IMG/VR virus record: IMGVR_UViG_3300007609_000074
Location: 1 to 27,844 of that record
Reading direction: 5' to 3' (one strand)
Length of the DNA: 27,844 nucleotides
Origin: a virus
The number at the start of each line of letters is the position of its first letter. Positions within the stretch are counted from its first letter, which is position 1. The position numbers and the translations under genes were made by a program. Below, in pieces: positions 6,648 to 12,472 of the stretch. The notes below the pieces were generated by a model, which saw nothing but the letters and a program-made list of their open reading frames with translations, searched no databases and was not told where the DNA came from.

Positions 6648-6897
6648 CTAGGTATTCGTGAAACGGAATTGAAACTCCCCTGTAGGGCATGTGCACATCC
6701 TCCAGCTTTTCAGGCAGATCTCCCCGATTATCCAACCAGTTGAGGCAACAGTCATAGCGACCAAAATATTCAATTACGGTATGCTCTACCAGTTTTAGAA
6801 GATCATTCCAGTCGATATTATGGCCTTGATAGACTAGCACATCGTCCTGATAAATGCCCATCCACGTATCGCCAAAAATTCCAGTATATATAGCCAT
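6631..6897 (-). CDS. Hypothetical protein (88 aa)
   Basis: MAIYTGIFGDTWMGIYQDDVLVYQGHNIDWNDLLKLVEHTVIEYFGRYDCCLNWLDNRG... is a soluble alpha/beta protein that I do not recognise. AAAGGAAAA precedes ATG 6897. A 106-nt structured RNA lies between its promoter and its start, so the mRNA would begin with that structure. Its last codons and TAG are encoded in the arm of the neighbouring dyad. Confidence 0.6.
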   Translation of the reverse strand: MAIYTGIFGDTWMGIYQDDVLVYQGHNIDWNDLLKLVEHTVIEYFGRYDCCLNWLDNRGDLPEKLEDVHMPYRGVSIPFHEYLEKTGT

Positions 6898-6917
6898 GCT
6901 GTTTTCCTTTGTTTATG

Positions 6918-7023
6918 TCGACAGGGGCGAGACTCGCGAACCCTCTACTTGATGCTGGCAACCTTTGGCCATTAGGGTGTCAGAGGTGGCGGAAGCCGGT
7001 GCTGCCTCGTATCTCCCTGTCGA
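6918..7023 (-). ncRNA. Cloverleaf-like structured RNA / degenerate tRNA-like element
   Basis: On the minus strand a 9-bp closing helix (TCGACAGGG with CCCTGTCGA) encloses about 88 nt that can form three internal hairpins: GAGG...CCTC, TGGC...GCCA and GCGA-GTC-TCGC. GGGTTCGCGAGTC resembles a tRNA T-arm with two extra bases. The predicted transcription start of the 7030 promoter falls at its 5' end. No normal D arm or anticodon arm could be found, so a functional tRNA is doubtful; it may be a tRNA relic or a 5'-leader RNA. Confidence 0.4.
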
Positions 7024-7029
7024 TAATTA

Positions 7030-7122
7030 TTTATAACATATAAAATAACCTATCAGCAAGCACAAAATGTCTTTTGCTTTCAGTTATTTAGCGTTGGGGG
7101 CGCCGGGGTGGTTAACCCCTTG
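7030..7122 (-). promoter_or_regulatory. Dyad-linked promoter module (for RNA 6918 and gene 6631)
   Basis: -10 TATAAA (7030-7035; spacer 18 in this register), -35 TTGCTG (7054-7059), 21-nt linker, dyad 7081-7122 (CAGTTATTTAG ... TTAACCCCTTG, centre GGCGCC). Rightward, GGGGT-loop-ACCCC then TTGTTTTT is terminator-like. Confidence 0.7.
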
Positions 7123-7128
7123 TTTTTG

Positions 7129-7551
7129 TTATATTTCTTCAACAGGTAGGCGATCCCATTTATAGAAACGGCTTCCCGAGATTTTAAGGATAGGGCTTTC
7201 TGTGCATTTATTATGTTGCAGCAGTGATTTAACCTCTCTAAGCACACTTTTAGCTTGTCGAAAAGTAATTGCAAAAACCTCAGTCTGGCCACTATTCATC
7301 TTGAAACCTTCTTTAGATGCGGGGTCTTGAAAGTTTCCGGAAAGGACAACATCATATGCACGCCCACCTTTATTTTCTGCCAACATTTGCGCAATTGTCT
7401 CAGCATCAGAGTCTTCTACCTCAATGCTTGCCATACGCAGCCGGTCTGATTTTAGAAAACCGATTTGTTTTGCCCGAGCTTGCACGTTGCCTCGCGTGAC
7501 ACCAATTTTGGTAATCCCAAAACCTTCATAACTTATCGCATAGAGTTTCAT
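7129..7551 (-). CDS. Hypothetical protein, possibly GIY-YIG/T5orf172-like (140 aa)
   Basis: The N-terminus MKLYAISYEGFGITKIGVTRGNVQARAKQIG resembles the start of T5orf172/MUG113-type GIY-YIG domains (short beta strand, KIGVT, then an Arg in RxKQ). The later catalytic Glu of a GIY-YIG nuclease is not clear to me, so the match is tentative. A second half (EVFAITFRQAKSVLREVKSLL) is alpha/beta. AAAGGA precedes ATG 7551. If correct it would cut or bind DNA; otherwise unknown. Confidence 0.6.
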   Translation of the reverse strand: MKLYAISYEGFGITKIGVTRGNVQARAKQIGFLKSDRLRMASIEVEDSDAETIAQMLAENKGGRAYDVVLSGNFQDPASKEGFKMNSGQTEVFAITFRQAKSVLREVKSLLQHNKCTESPILKISGSRFYKWDRLPVEEI

Positions 7552-7578
7552 GGCTCATTCCTTTGTTGCGTTAAGTTA

Positions 7579-7670
7579 TTTATAGGTTATTTTGTCCTGC
7601 GCTGCAATAGGTAAATTTCCTTTATTATCAAGCGCTTAGAACGTGTAGCGCCGCCCCTGCTAAGTGCTTG
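7579..7670 (-). promoter_or_regulatory. Dyad-linked promoter module (for 7129)
   Basis: -10 TATAAA (7579-7584, reads TATAAATAA), spacer 17, -35 TTGCAG (7602-7607), linker 21, dyad 7629-7670 (CAAGCGCTTAG ... CTAAGTGCTTG, centre AGCGCC). Confidence 0.75.
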
Positions 7671-7687
7671 ACTTAGCAGGGTTTTTT
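7655..7687 (+). terminator. Strong rightward intrinsic terminator
   Basis: CCCTGCTAAG, seven-base loop, CTTAGCAGGG, TTTTTT: a perfect 10-bp stem. The left strand of the stem contains the right arm of the dyad. It faces against the genes on either side. Confidence 0.75.
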
Positions 7688-8016
7688 CAAACAGATTGTT
7701 GTTGCAGTATTTCTAAATCTTTTTGGCAAAGACATACGCGGGAGACAAGCGAAAGTGTTTGAAGAATGCGTATTTGTTTTTTGCAATAGCGTTCAGCATC
7801 TTTAGCGCGTATGGCCCGTATATCTTCTTTAAACCCCGTAAGGAAATTATTTGCTGCCCACATCCGCGAATACCACGGAAGTGCATTTATTGCCTCTTCT
7901 TCTTGTTGTCTAAGCGCTTCGGCTTTTTTCTCGTAAGCCTGCCGCTCTTCACGATAACGTTGTTCAGCTATTTTAAACGCTTCTAACGCTTGTGGTTGTC
8001 TGATAGAGGTTTTCAT
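7687..8016 (-). CDS. Hypothetical helical protein (109 aa)
   Basis: I start at ATG 8016 (MKTSIRQPQALEAFKIAEQRYREERQAYEKK...) because AAGGAGATG lies just upstream; frames reaching back to 8091 cross the promoter. Residues 10-50 are a charged coiled-coil-like helix, then NALPWYSRMWAANNFLTGF and another basic helix. No family recognised. Its stop is immediately next to the T-run of the terminator at 7655-7687. Confidence 0.6.
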   Translation of the reverse strand: MKTSIRQPQALEAFKIAEQRYREERQAYEKKAEALRQQEEEAINALPWYSRMWAANNFLTGFKEDIRAIRAKDAERYCKKQIRILQTLSLVSRVCLCQKDLEILQQQSV

Positions 8017-8038
8017 AAGCATCTCCTTCGTTTGATTA

Positions 8039-8130
8039 TGTATCGCACACCTGTGCGAGGCAATCAAGATAAAAAAATTGTACCTTTTCAAGCGCTTAGA
8101 ACGTGTAGCGCCGCCCCTGCTAAGTGCTTG
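8039..8130 (-). promoter_or_regulatory. Dyad-linked promoter module (for 7687)
   Basis: -10 GATACA (8039-8044), spacer 17, -35 TTGATT (8062-8067), linker 21, dyad 8089-8130. Dyad plus terminator are identical over 59 bp to those at 7629-7687. Confidence 0.75.
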
Positions 8131-8147
8131 ACTTAGCAGGGTTTTTT
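8115..8147 (+). terminator. Strong rightward intrinsic terminator
   Basis: Same perfect CCCTGCTAAG/CTTAGCAGGG stem and TTTTTT as at 7655-7687; it abuts the stop codon of the 8148 gene. Confidence 0.75.
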
Positions 8148-8588
8148 CTAGTTGAGTGCTGCTACTGAACGGGCCAGATGCCGATTATGATGCAAATTCA
8201 TTGCCAGCATGGTTCCCATCAACAGATCGTCAGTATCAAGCCACGTCCAGAGCGGGTGATGCGTAAATGCAACATCGCTAATGCCGTTAGGCGAGATGCT
8301 TTTGCAGCGACCTACCGCATACACCGGCTTGCCTACTCCGTAGGCCATACCAATCTCAACCAACGCACCGCGCTGTTCTTCCTCAAAATCCTCGCTGTAG
8401 AGAAGCACAAAGTCGCTTTGCGTCACATCTTCAAGGCAAAGCTGCCAAAGATCGCCTTTGCGGTTCTGCACAAAATCGCTGTCATTGTCCAGATCAATCC
8501 AACGTGCTTGAACCGGAAGGCCGAGCGTGTCGCGCAGATTTTGGAATTTTGGGGCGTGCCAAACTTTACCGGCTGTATAGAATTTCAT
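8148..8588 (-). CDS. Nucleoside 2-deoxyribosyltransferase-like protein (146 aa)
   Basis: The N-terminus MKFYTAGKVWHAPKFQNLRDTL, a middle CLEDVTQSDFVLLYSEDFEEEQRGALVEIGMAYGVGKPVYAVG and the size match the nucleoside deoxyribosyltransferase family. In that family the Glu in the GxxxEIGxA helix (E78 here) is the nucleophile and D54/D59 lie in the base-binding strand. These enzymes swap bases on deoxynucleosides for nucleotide salvage; related folds also hydrolyse nucleotide signals. Phage use for salvage or anti-defence is inference. AAAGGA precedes ATG 8588. Confidence 0.7.
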   Translation of the reverse strand: MKFYTAGKVWHAPKFQNLRDTLGLPVQARWIDLDNDSDFVQNRKGDLWQLCLEDVTQSDFVLLYSEDFEEEQRGALVEIGMAYGVGKPVYAVGRCKSISPNGISDVAFTHHPLWTWLDTDDLLMGTMLAMNLHHNRHLARSVAALN

Positions 8589-8616
8589 ATCGTGTTCCTT
8601 TCGTTGCTGTTAAACT

Positions 8617-8708
8617 CTTATCGCATACTTAGACAGGTGTTGCAAGCAAAAAGAACTGTTCTAAATCAATAGCTTAACCGCCGAGGCGCCTAGGCACCTA
8701 AGTGCCTG
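8617..8708 (-). promoter_or_regulatory. Dyad-linked promoter module (for 8148)
   Basis: -10 GATAAG (8617-8622), spacer 17, -35 TTGCAA (8640-8645), linker 21, dyad 8667-8708 (CAATAGCTTAA ... CTAAGTGCCTG, centre GGCGCC). Its linker is nearly identical to that of the module at 14552. Confidence 0.75.
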
Positions 8709-8711
8709 AAT

Positions 8712-8915
8712 TTATTCTATTAATTCAACGCTCTCCAACCCGACGTAGCAATCATCAATCAAGCGCTGAAAATAGCTTTCAAAACAAGCCGAGTCTTCGT
8801 CAGCAGCCATTGCATGTAAGGTATCATTATTATGCAACCAACGAATAGCTGCGTCTTCAGTTGAGAAGATTAGGCGTTCTTGTCCAATATCCCATTCGCA
8901 CCAGACACGTTTCAT
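8712..8915 (-). CDS. Hypothetical protein (67 aa)
   Basis: MKRVWCEWDIGQERLIFSTEDAAIRWLHNNDTLHAMAADEDSACFESYFQRLIDDCYVGLESVELIE is small and acidic, with a strand-helix-helix look. The ATG overlaps the TGA of the upstream gene, and the Glu-coding GAGGAGG run at that gene's end serves as ribosome-binding site, so the two are coupled. Function unknown. Confidence 0.65.
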   Translation of the reverse strand: MKRVWCEWDIGQERLIFSTEDAAIRWLHNNDTLHAMAADEDSACFESYFQRLIDDCYVGLESVELIE

Positions 8916-9169
8916 GCCTCTTCCTCCTCTTCTAAATCTTCATAGCAGCGCCAGCAATAGTATTCGCCATTTTCTACGTATTCCATACTATCAATAGTAA
9001 AATTCCAACCACAGCAATCACAGTTCCCAATCTCTTTATATACTTCGTCCTGAACCTGTTGTTGTTCTTCAGGTGTTAGCGCTTCGTATTCCTCGTTCCA
9101 CGCAATGTGAAACGTGCCGTCGCTGTATTCAATAATTTCGTCGGCGATTAGGTTAAGTTTATCATTCAT
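8912..9169 (-). CDS. Acidic zinc-ribbon protein (85 aa)
   Basis: The protein has a polar N-terminal half (EYSDGTFHIAWNEEYEALTPEEQQQVQDEVYKE), then CDCCGWNF near residue 50 and CWRCYED near residue 73, two CxxC knuckles forming a probable zinc ribbon, and a poly-Glu end (LEEEEEA). GAAAGGA precedes ATG 9169. It is the first gene of a two-gene unit. Zinc ribbons of this type usually mediate protein or nucleic-acid contacts; the target is unknown. Confidence 0.7.
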   Translation of the reverse strand: MNDKLNLIADEIIEYSDGTFHIAWNEEYEALTPEEQQQVQDEVYKEIGNCDCCGWNFTIDSMEYVENGEYYCWRCYEDLEEEEEA

Positions 9170-9191
9170 CTGCTTTCCTTTCTGTTATCTC

Positions 9192-9283
9192 CTTATAGCC
9201 CATCCGTGCGAGGCAATCAAGTATAAAATGTCCTTTGCTTTCAAGCGCTTAGCGCAGACAGCGCCCCGCCCGCTAACCGCTTG
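9192..9283 (-). promoter_or_regulatory. Dyad-linked promoter module (for 8912-8712 unit)
   Basis: -10 TATAAG (9192-9197), spacer 17, -35 TTGATT (9215-9220), linker 21, dyad 9242-9283 (CAAGCGCTTAGC ... GCTAACCGCTTG, centre AGCGCC). Confidence 0.75.
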
Positions 9284-9331
9284 TTTTTATTGAGTTTTTT
9301 GGCGAGGACCGAAGCCCTCGCCAGATCGCCT

Positions 9332-10036
9332 TTAAGCTGCAAGCGGAACCTTGCCGTCAACACCAAGGCGAGTGTTGATTTTTTGCCACACCGCACCGGC
9401 AAACTCACGCGGCGAGTGCACAACCGGAAGGCGTTTCTTGCGGCTCAGGGCACGGCAAAGGATATCGCCCTCGATCAAAACATCGGACCAAGCGATGTGC
9501 CGCTCTACAAACTCAGGTTGCATAAACTCAAACTTGTATGCGCTTTCTGCACTCGTGCTATAGTAGCGGCCCGAGGCCGATGCCGGGGCGTTATAATGTT
9601 TCGGCACGCTTTGCCCCCAGTAATCCCAAATGTCCAGCAGTTCAACCGGGCGTTGCATCCACCGCTGGCTTGCATCGCCAGAAATCTTTTGGATTGTTTC
9701 CGGCAGATATTTGAAATCAAAGGCTGCATTGTATGCGCACGCAATCACGCGGTGCCCTGCATCTTGCAGTTGTGCAATCTGCCCGTTATATTCTTCCCGC
9801 ACCTCAAAAATGCTGGCCGGTTCAATCAGATGCGAATAAGCGTCATCAAAATAGTGGCCCAGCTTTTCCTTGAAAAACGGAACATCAAGCTTGAACGCTT
9901 CACGGATAACATACGATCCGCGACCATACTCCCGCCCGCGCTTATCGTGAATTTTCCAAGCAATATCGAACGCGATGCGCTTTTTGAGAGTGGTTTCAAT
10001 ATCAGTAGTGACGAACAGGGTGGGTTTCTTAGCCAT
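9332..10036 (-). CDS. DnaQ-like 3'-5' exonuclease (DEDDh type, 234 aa)
   Basis: Three exonuclease motifs are visible: TTDIETT with D12/E14, NAAFDFKYL with D107, and HIAWSDVLIEGDIL with H180 and D185 (HxAxxD). These are the four acidic metal ligands and the general-base histidine of the DEDDh/RNase T-DnaQ superfamily, which removes nucleotides from 3' ends. Length fits a stand-alone phage exonuclease. The last 45 residues (SRKKRLPVVHSPREFAG) are extra. AAAGGAAA precedes ATG 10036. Likely roles are host DNA breakdown or proofreading/recombination; the substrate cannot be told from sequence. Confidence 0.85.
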   Translation of the reverse strand: MAKKPTLFVTTDIETTLKKRIAFDIAWKIHDKRGREYGRGSYVIREAFKLDVPFFKEKLGHYFDDAYSHLIEPASIFEVREEYNGQIAQLQDAGHRVIACAYNAAFDFKYLPETIQKISGDASQRWMQRPVELLDIWDYWGQSVPKHYNAPASASGRYYSTSAESAYKFEFMQPEFVERHIAWSDVLIEGDILCRALSRKKRLPVVHSPREFAGAVWQKINTRLGVDGKVPLAA

Positions 10037-10072
10037 TGCAGTGTTTCCTTTTGTCTGCGTTTCCTTAAGACT

Positions 10073-10208
10073 GTTATGCCATGCGCGGAGGGTGTTTGCA
10101 AGAAAAAAGAATGCAGTAAAAACAAAGGCTTAGCAGAAAAATGGGGTGTAAAAAAGCATTTATTTTCAAGGGCTTAGCGCCCGGGGCGCCTCCGGCCCTA
10201 AACCATTG
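10073..10208 (-). promoter_or_regulatory. Extended dyad promoter module (for 9332)
   Basis: -10 CATAAC (10073-10078), spacer 17, -35 TTGCAA (10096-10101), linker 21, half-site CAAAGGCTTAG (10123-10133), then the full dyad 44 bp farther at 10167-10208 (CAAGGGCTTAG ... CTAAACCATTG, centre GGCGCC). Confidence 0.7.
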
Positions 10209-10225
10209 ATATGGTTAGCTTTTTT
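10198..10225 (+). terminator. Rightward intrinsic terminator overlapping dyad
   Basis: CTAAACCAT / ATGGTTAG stem with one bulge, then GC and TTTTTT. It shares the right arm of the 10167-10208 dyad. Confidence 0.55.
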
Positions 10226-10231
10226 AGGGTT

Positions 10232-10323
10232 GACCCGCTGCGGACTCGAACCGCAATCTAACCGCTCGCCAACGGTTCTAGGTTAAGGCGATTCCCCTAG
10301 ACACGATGCACCTTGCGCGGGCC
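10232..10323 (-). tRNA. tRNA-like element (intact acceptor and T arm, anomalous anticodon region)
   Basis: On the minus strand a 7-bp acceptor (GGCCCGC with GCGGGTC, one G-U) and a canonical T arm (TGCGG-TTCGAGT-CCGCA) are clear. A hairpin AACCG-loop-CGGTT sits where a long variable arm belongs, suggesting a Ser/Leu/Tyr-class shape. The 92-nt length fits, but I cannot draw a normal D arm or a 5-bp/7-nt anticodon arm, so no anticodon is given. CCA is not encoded. It lies 33 nt downstream of the 10357 gene and could be co-transcribed and processed, or be a decayed tRNA. Confidence 0.5.
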
Positions 10324-10356
10324 ATAGTGGCAGGGCCTTGCAGCCCCGCCTAATTT

Positions 10357-10761
10357 TTAGGCGGCTTCGTCAACCGCAGTTTCAGCAACGTCCCAGCCTT
10401 CGGGCGTGGCATCGCCTTCGGCGTCTGCCGGATCAGCGGCAACGCTTTCTGCGCCTTCATCCCGCAGGTGGTCGATCAGAGCAGCGATTGCCGCTTTGGT
10501 TGCGCCCATGAAGCCTTCAACCGCAAAGGGTGCGAGTTCTTCAAGCTCGCGCAGCATTTCCTTTTTGGTCGGGCCTTCCGGCTTGACCTGTTTCACCGGC
10601 TTTTCCGGTGCCTGATAGACGCCTTCGCGCACCAGCTTGGACCGGACAGAGCGGACCGACTTGCCAATGCTTTCAGCAATGGTTTCAACGTCCGTGCCGG
10701 ACTCATACTGTTCCACGATAGCGGCGGTAAGTTCGGGGGTGTAGTTGGGTTGTGCAGCCAT
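10357..10761 (-). CDS. Helix-turn-helix protein, paralog 2 (134 aa)
   Basis: Residues about 6-52 (YTPELTAAIVEQYESGTDVETIAESIGKSVRSVRSKLVREGVY) form a helix-turn-helix unit nearly matching that of 5794-6147 (shared SVRSVRSKLVREGVYxAxEKPxKQ, GPTKKExLxELE, GATKAAIxALI). The C-terminal acidic tail is longer. AGGAG precedes ATG 10761. Like its paralog it is driven by the extended promoter with an extra half-site, which would suit autoregulation. It is GC-richer than its neighbours. Confidence 0.75.
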   Translation of the reverse strand: MAAQPNYTPELTAAIVEQYESGTDVETIAESIGKSVRSVRSKLVREGVYQAPEKPVKQVKPEGPTKKEMLRELEELAPFAVEGFMGATKAAIAALIDHLRDEGAESVAADPADAEGDATPEGWDVAETAVDEAA

Positions 10762-10796
10762 TTTGTTCTCCTATGTCTGACTGTTTCTGATAAGTC

Positions 10797-10932
10797 TTTA
10801 TCACATAAAACAAAGCATCGAGCAAGAGAAAAGAATGCAGCGAATACAAGGACTTAGGGTTTATTTCCAGATTAAAAAAGCGTTTATTATCAAGTGCTTA
10901 GCGAGCGGGGCGCTGCCCCCGCTATGCTATTG
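10797..10932 (-). promoter_or_regulatory. Extended dyad promoter module (for 10357)
   Basis: -10 GATAAA (10797-10802), spacer 17, -35 TTGCTC (10820-10825), linker 21, half-site CAAGGACTTAG (10847-10857), full dyad 44 bp farther at 10891-10932 (CAAGTGCTTAG ... CTATGCTATTG, centre GGCGCT). Confidence 0.7.
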
Positions 10933-10949
10933 ACATAGCAGGGTTTTTT
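10916..10949 (+). terminator. Rightward intrinsic terminator overlapping dyad
   Basis: CCCCGCTATG, loop, CATAGCAGGG (one mismatch), TTTTTT. It abuts the stop codon of the 10950 gene. Confidence 0.65.
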
Positions 10950-11123
10950 CTAGGTGTATTCGTAGAAACCGCTTTGTTCAAGGCAGATTTCAGCACCTTC
11001 TTTTGGGCTAAGCCCATCATCATAAGCATCGCGGCTCAGCCAATCGGGCAAACAGTCTACCGACAACCCACACTCAGCCGTTACGATAACATTTACAGCC
11101 TGCATCCATTGTTCATACGTCAT
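10950..11123 (-). CDS. Small hypothetical protein (57 aa)
   Basis: MTYEQWMQAVNVIVTAECGLSVDCLPDWLSRDAYDDGLSPKEGAEICLEQSGFYEYT is a compact acidic protein. The CGLSVDxLPD...YDDGLSPKEGA pattern feels like a small family common in phages and proteobacteria, but I cannot name it. GGAGAAACC precedes ATG 11123. It is the last gene of a three-gene unit starting at 11332. Confidence 0.65.
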   Translation of the reverse strand: MTYEQWMQAVNVIVTAECGLSVDCLPDWLSRDAYDDGLSPKEGAEICLEQSGFYEYT

Positions 11124-11133
11124 TGGTTTCTCC

Positions 11134-11232
11134 TTAACTAAAAGTGATGTAGTGGTGCGCCATTAGCGCTAGCCCTGCGATTACGCTGACAATAATCAGC
11201 GCAGTCTCAAACGTTTCAGTTCCTCGTTTCAT
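11134..11232 (-). CDS. Membrane micropeptide (32 aa)
   Basis: MKRGTETFETALIIVSVIAGLALMAHHYITFS has a basic/polar start and one hydrophobic span (ALIIVSVIAGLALMA). GGAG lies seven bases before ATG 11232. The gene overlaps the end of the upstream gene by 17 bases. A short length limits certainty, but the start signal and gene packing support it. Confidence 0.5.
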   Translation of the reverse strand: MKRGTETFETALIIVSVIAGLALMAHHYITFS

Positions 11233-11332
11233 TGGCAATCTCCTTTTCTACTGCGCGAATAGCTTCTAGAACGCGGTCATCATGGTCCATATCGTATTGT
11301 TTTCTCAGATCGTCTAGCAGGGCATAAAGCAT
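11216..11332 (-). CDS. Small charged helical protein (38 aa)
   Basis: MLYALLDDLRKQYDMDHDDRVLEAIRAVEKEIANETRN is predicted as two amphipathic helices. A strong AAAGGAGGTG precedes ATG 11332, and the dyad-linked promoter at 11355 lies directly upstream, which is the best evidence that it is real. First gene of the 11332-10950 unit. Confidence 0.55.
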   Translation of the reverse strand: MLYALLDDLRKQYDMDHDDRVLEAIRAVEKEIANETRN

Positions 11333-11354
11333 TAACACCTCCTTTTGTTAATTG

Positions 11355-11446
11355 TTTATCACATATTTCTTTAGACTACGCAAGGCAAAAGAATGTAGTA
11401 AAATCAAGACGTTAACGCGTCGGGCGCCGGGGTGATTAACCCCTTG
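11355..11446 (-). promoter_or_regulatory. Dyad-linked promoter module (for 11332-10950 unit)
   Basis: -10 GATAAA (11355-11360), spacer 17, -35 TTGCGT (11378-11383), linker 21, dyad 11405-11446 (CAAGACGTTAAC ... ATTAACCCCTTG, centre GGCGCC). Confidence 0.75.
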
Positions 11447-11452
11447 TTTTTA

Positions 11453-11650
11453 TTAGCTTAATCCCCATGCTGCAAAGCCTGCGACTACCGCATTGGTTGT
11501 AAGAAGCCAACCATCGCCTTGTTTGACTGAGTGAATAATCCATGCCACGCACGCGGCAAGCCCAATAACCATAGCAAGTTTTACGCTATATCCAAATGAA
11601 AGCGCAGCCATTTGAACAATTACGCCCAGCGTTCCTATCATTCCAAACAT
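11453..11650 (-). CDS. Small three-pass membrane protein (65 aa)
   Basis: MFGMIGTLGVIVQMAALSFGYSVKLAMVIGLAACVAWIIHSVKQGDGWLLTTNAVVAGFAAWGLS has three hydrophobic segments (about 2-20, 25-42, 49-64). The spacing loosely recalls three-helix half-transporter units, but no diagnostic motif allows a name. It starts one base after the stop of the 11652 gene, so they share one mRNA. Confidence 0.6.
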   Translation of the reverse strand: MFGMIGTLGVIVQMAALSFGYSVKLAMVIGLAACVAWIIHSVKQGDGWLLTTNAVVAGFAAWGLS

Positions 11651-11651
11651 G

Positions 11652-11858
11652 TTAGCCCTCGATCATTGCAGTTGAGTTGCCCGTAAGCGAGCGCGGAAAA
11701 TGCACTACCGCAGCAGTTGATGGGTGCGCGCAGTTTTCAACGCGGCACGGGTATGTGTGCGGGGCAGGCTGATTTCCATGCTCTGCCCAAAGGTTGATAC
11801 CACATACTGCGCATTTACCGCAAGGCATCATTTCACGATATTTCAGTTTTTTTGCCAT
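11652..11858 (-). CDS. Small zinc-ribbon protein (68 aa)
   Basis: MAKKLKYREMMPCGKCAVCGINLWAEHG... has CGKCAVCG near residue 13 and later Cys (PCRVENC), giving a probable zinc ribbon with a basic N-terminus. GAAAGGAAA precedes ATG 11858. First gene of a two-gene unit with the membrane protein at 11453. Function unknown. Confidence 0.65.
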   Translation of the reverse strand: MAKKLKYREMMPCGKCAVCGINLWAEHGNQPAPHTYPCRVENCAHPSTAAVVHFPRSLTGNSTAMIEG

Positions 11859-11882
11859 CAGCTTTCCTTTCGTTGTTAATTG

Positions 11883-11974
11883 TTTATCGCATATAATCAG
11901 GGTTGTTGCAAGCGAAAAGAATGACGCGTTTTCAATGGGTTAGAAGCCGGGGCGCCGGGGCCTCCAACCCCTTG
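11883..11974 (-). promoter_or_regulatory. Dyad-linked promoter module (for 11652-11453 unit)
   Basis: -10 GATAAA (11883-11888), spacer 17, -35 TTGCAA (11906-11911), linker 21, dyad 11933-11974 (CAATGGGTTAG ... CCAACCCCTTG, centre GGCGCC). The arms have co-varied: GGGTT pairs with AACCC. Confidence 0.75.
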
Positions 11975-11984
11975 TTTTTGTTGC

Positions 11985-12233
11985 CTAAAACCAGACCATG
12001 TCGCGGCGCCAACTATCCCGCATATCGCGATAAGTCTCTGGAATGCCTTGCGCAAAGACTCCGAAGACGGTCACCGCAATAAACCACACCCAAGAAAGTG
12101 GATGAAGCATACGCAAATGCTGTTTTGCCTGTCCGTAGTCGTCTTTGCGCCACGCAATCATTCCTAGTGCGTTAAAAATACGCAGCAACCACATACGTTT
12201 TAGCTTGCGAGCCTTGCTTTCTGAGTATCTCAT
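11985..12233 (-). CDS. Basic membrane-associated protein (82 aa)
   Basis: A very basic N-terminus (MRYSESKARKLKRMWLLRIFNALGMIAWRK) is followed by one hydrophobic span (LSWVWFIAVTVFGVFA) and an Arg/Asp-rich end. The ATG overlaps the upstream stop (ATGA), so it is coupled to 12230-12355; GGAG lies inside that gene. Probably inner-membrane; role unknown. Confidence 0.6.
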   Translation of the reverse strand: MRYSESKARKLKRMWLLRIFNALGMIAWRKDDYGQAKQHLRMLHPLSWVWFIAVTVFGVFAQGIPETYRDMRDSWRRDMVWF

Positions 12234-12355
12234 TCAATAGTCTCCAGCGCTGCCGCAGTTGATCCACTCGACTTATAGTCAAAGTCGATGAACTCTTGCA
12301 AAAATAGGTGATTGAGGAAACTGACGTATTCGTGATATTCCCATCCATCTTTCAT
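12230..12355 (-). CDS. Small hypothetical protein (41 aa)
   Basis: I start at ATG 12355 (MKDGWEYHEYVSFLNHLFLQEFIDFDYKSSG...) because AAAGGAG precedes it. A longer frame to 12430 would run back through the promoter. The product is aromatic and acidic. It is the first gene of a two-gene unit with 11985. Confidence 0.5.
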   Translation of the reverse strand: MKDGWEYHEYVSFLNHLFLQEFIDFDYKSSGSTAAALETIE

Positions 12356-12377
12356 AGTATTCTCCTTTTGATAAGCC

Positions 12378-12469
12378 TTTATCTCATATTGTTTCGCTTG
12401 CTGCAAGATAAAAGTTTCTTTAGTTATCAAGCTCTTAAGAGTTATGGCGCCGGGGTGGTTAACCCCTTG
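12378..12469 (-). promoter_or_regulatory. Dyad-linked promoter module (for 12230-11985 unit)
   Basis: -10 GATAAA (12378-12383), spacer 17, -35 TTGCAG (12401-12406), linker 21, dyad 12428-12469 (CAAGCTCTTAAG ... GTTAACCCCTTG, centre GGCGCC). Confidence 0.75.
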
Positions 12470-12472
12470 TGT

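Noticed and set aside
8178-8672. 164-codon plus-strand frame
   Set aside because: Antisense shadow of the deoxyribosyltransferase-like gene, extending through its promoter.
9281-10177. 298-codon open frame on the plus strand
   Set aside because: It is antisense to the exonuclease gene with its DEDDh motifs, runs through the promoter module, has no ribosome-binding site and gives a Cys/His/Arg-rich product.
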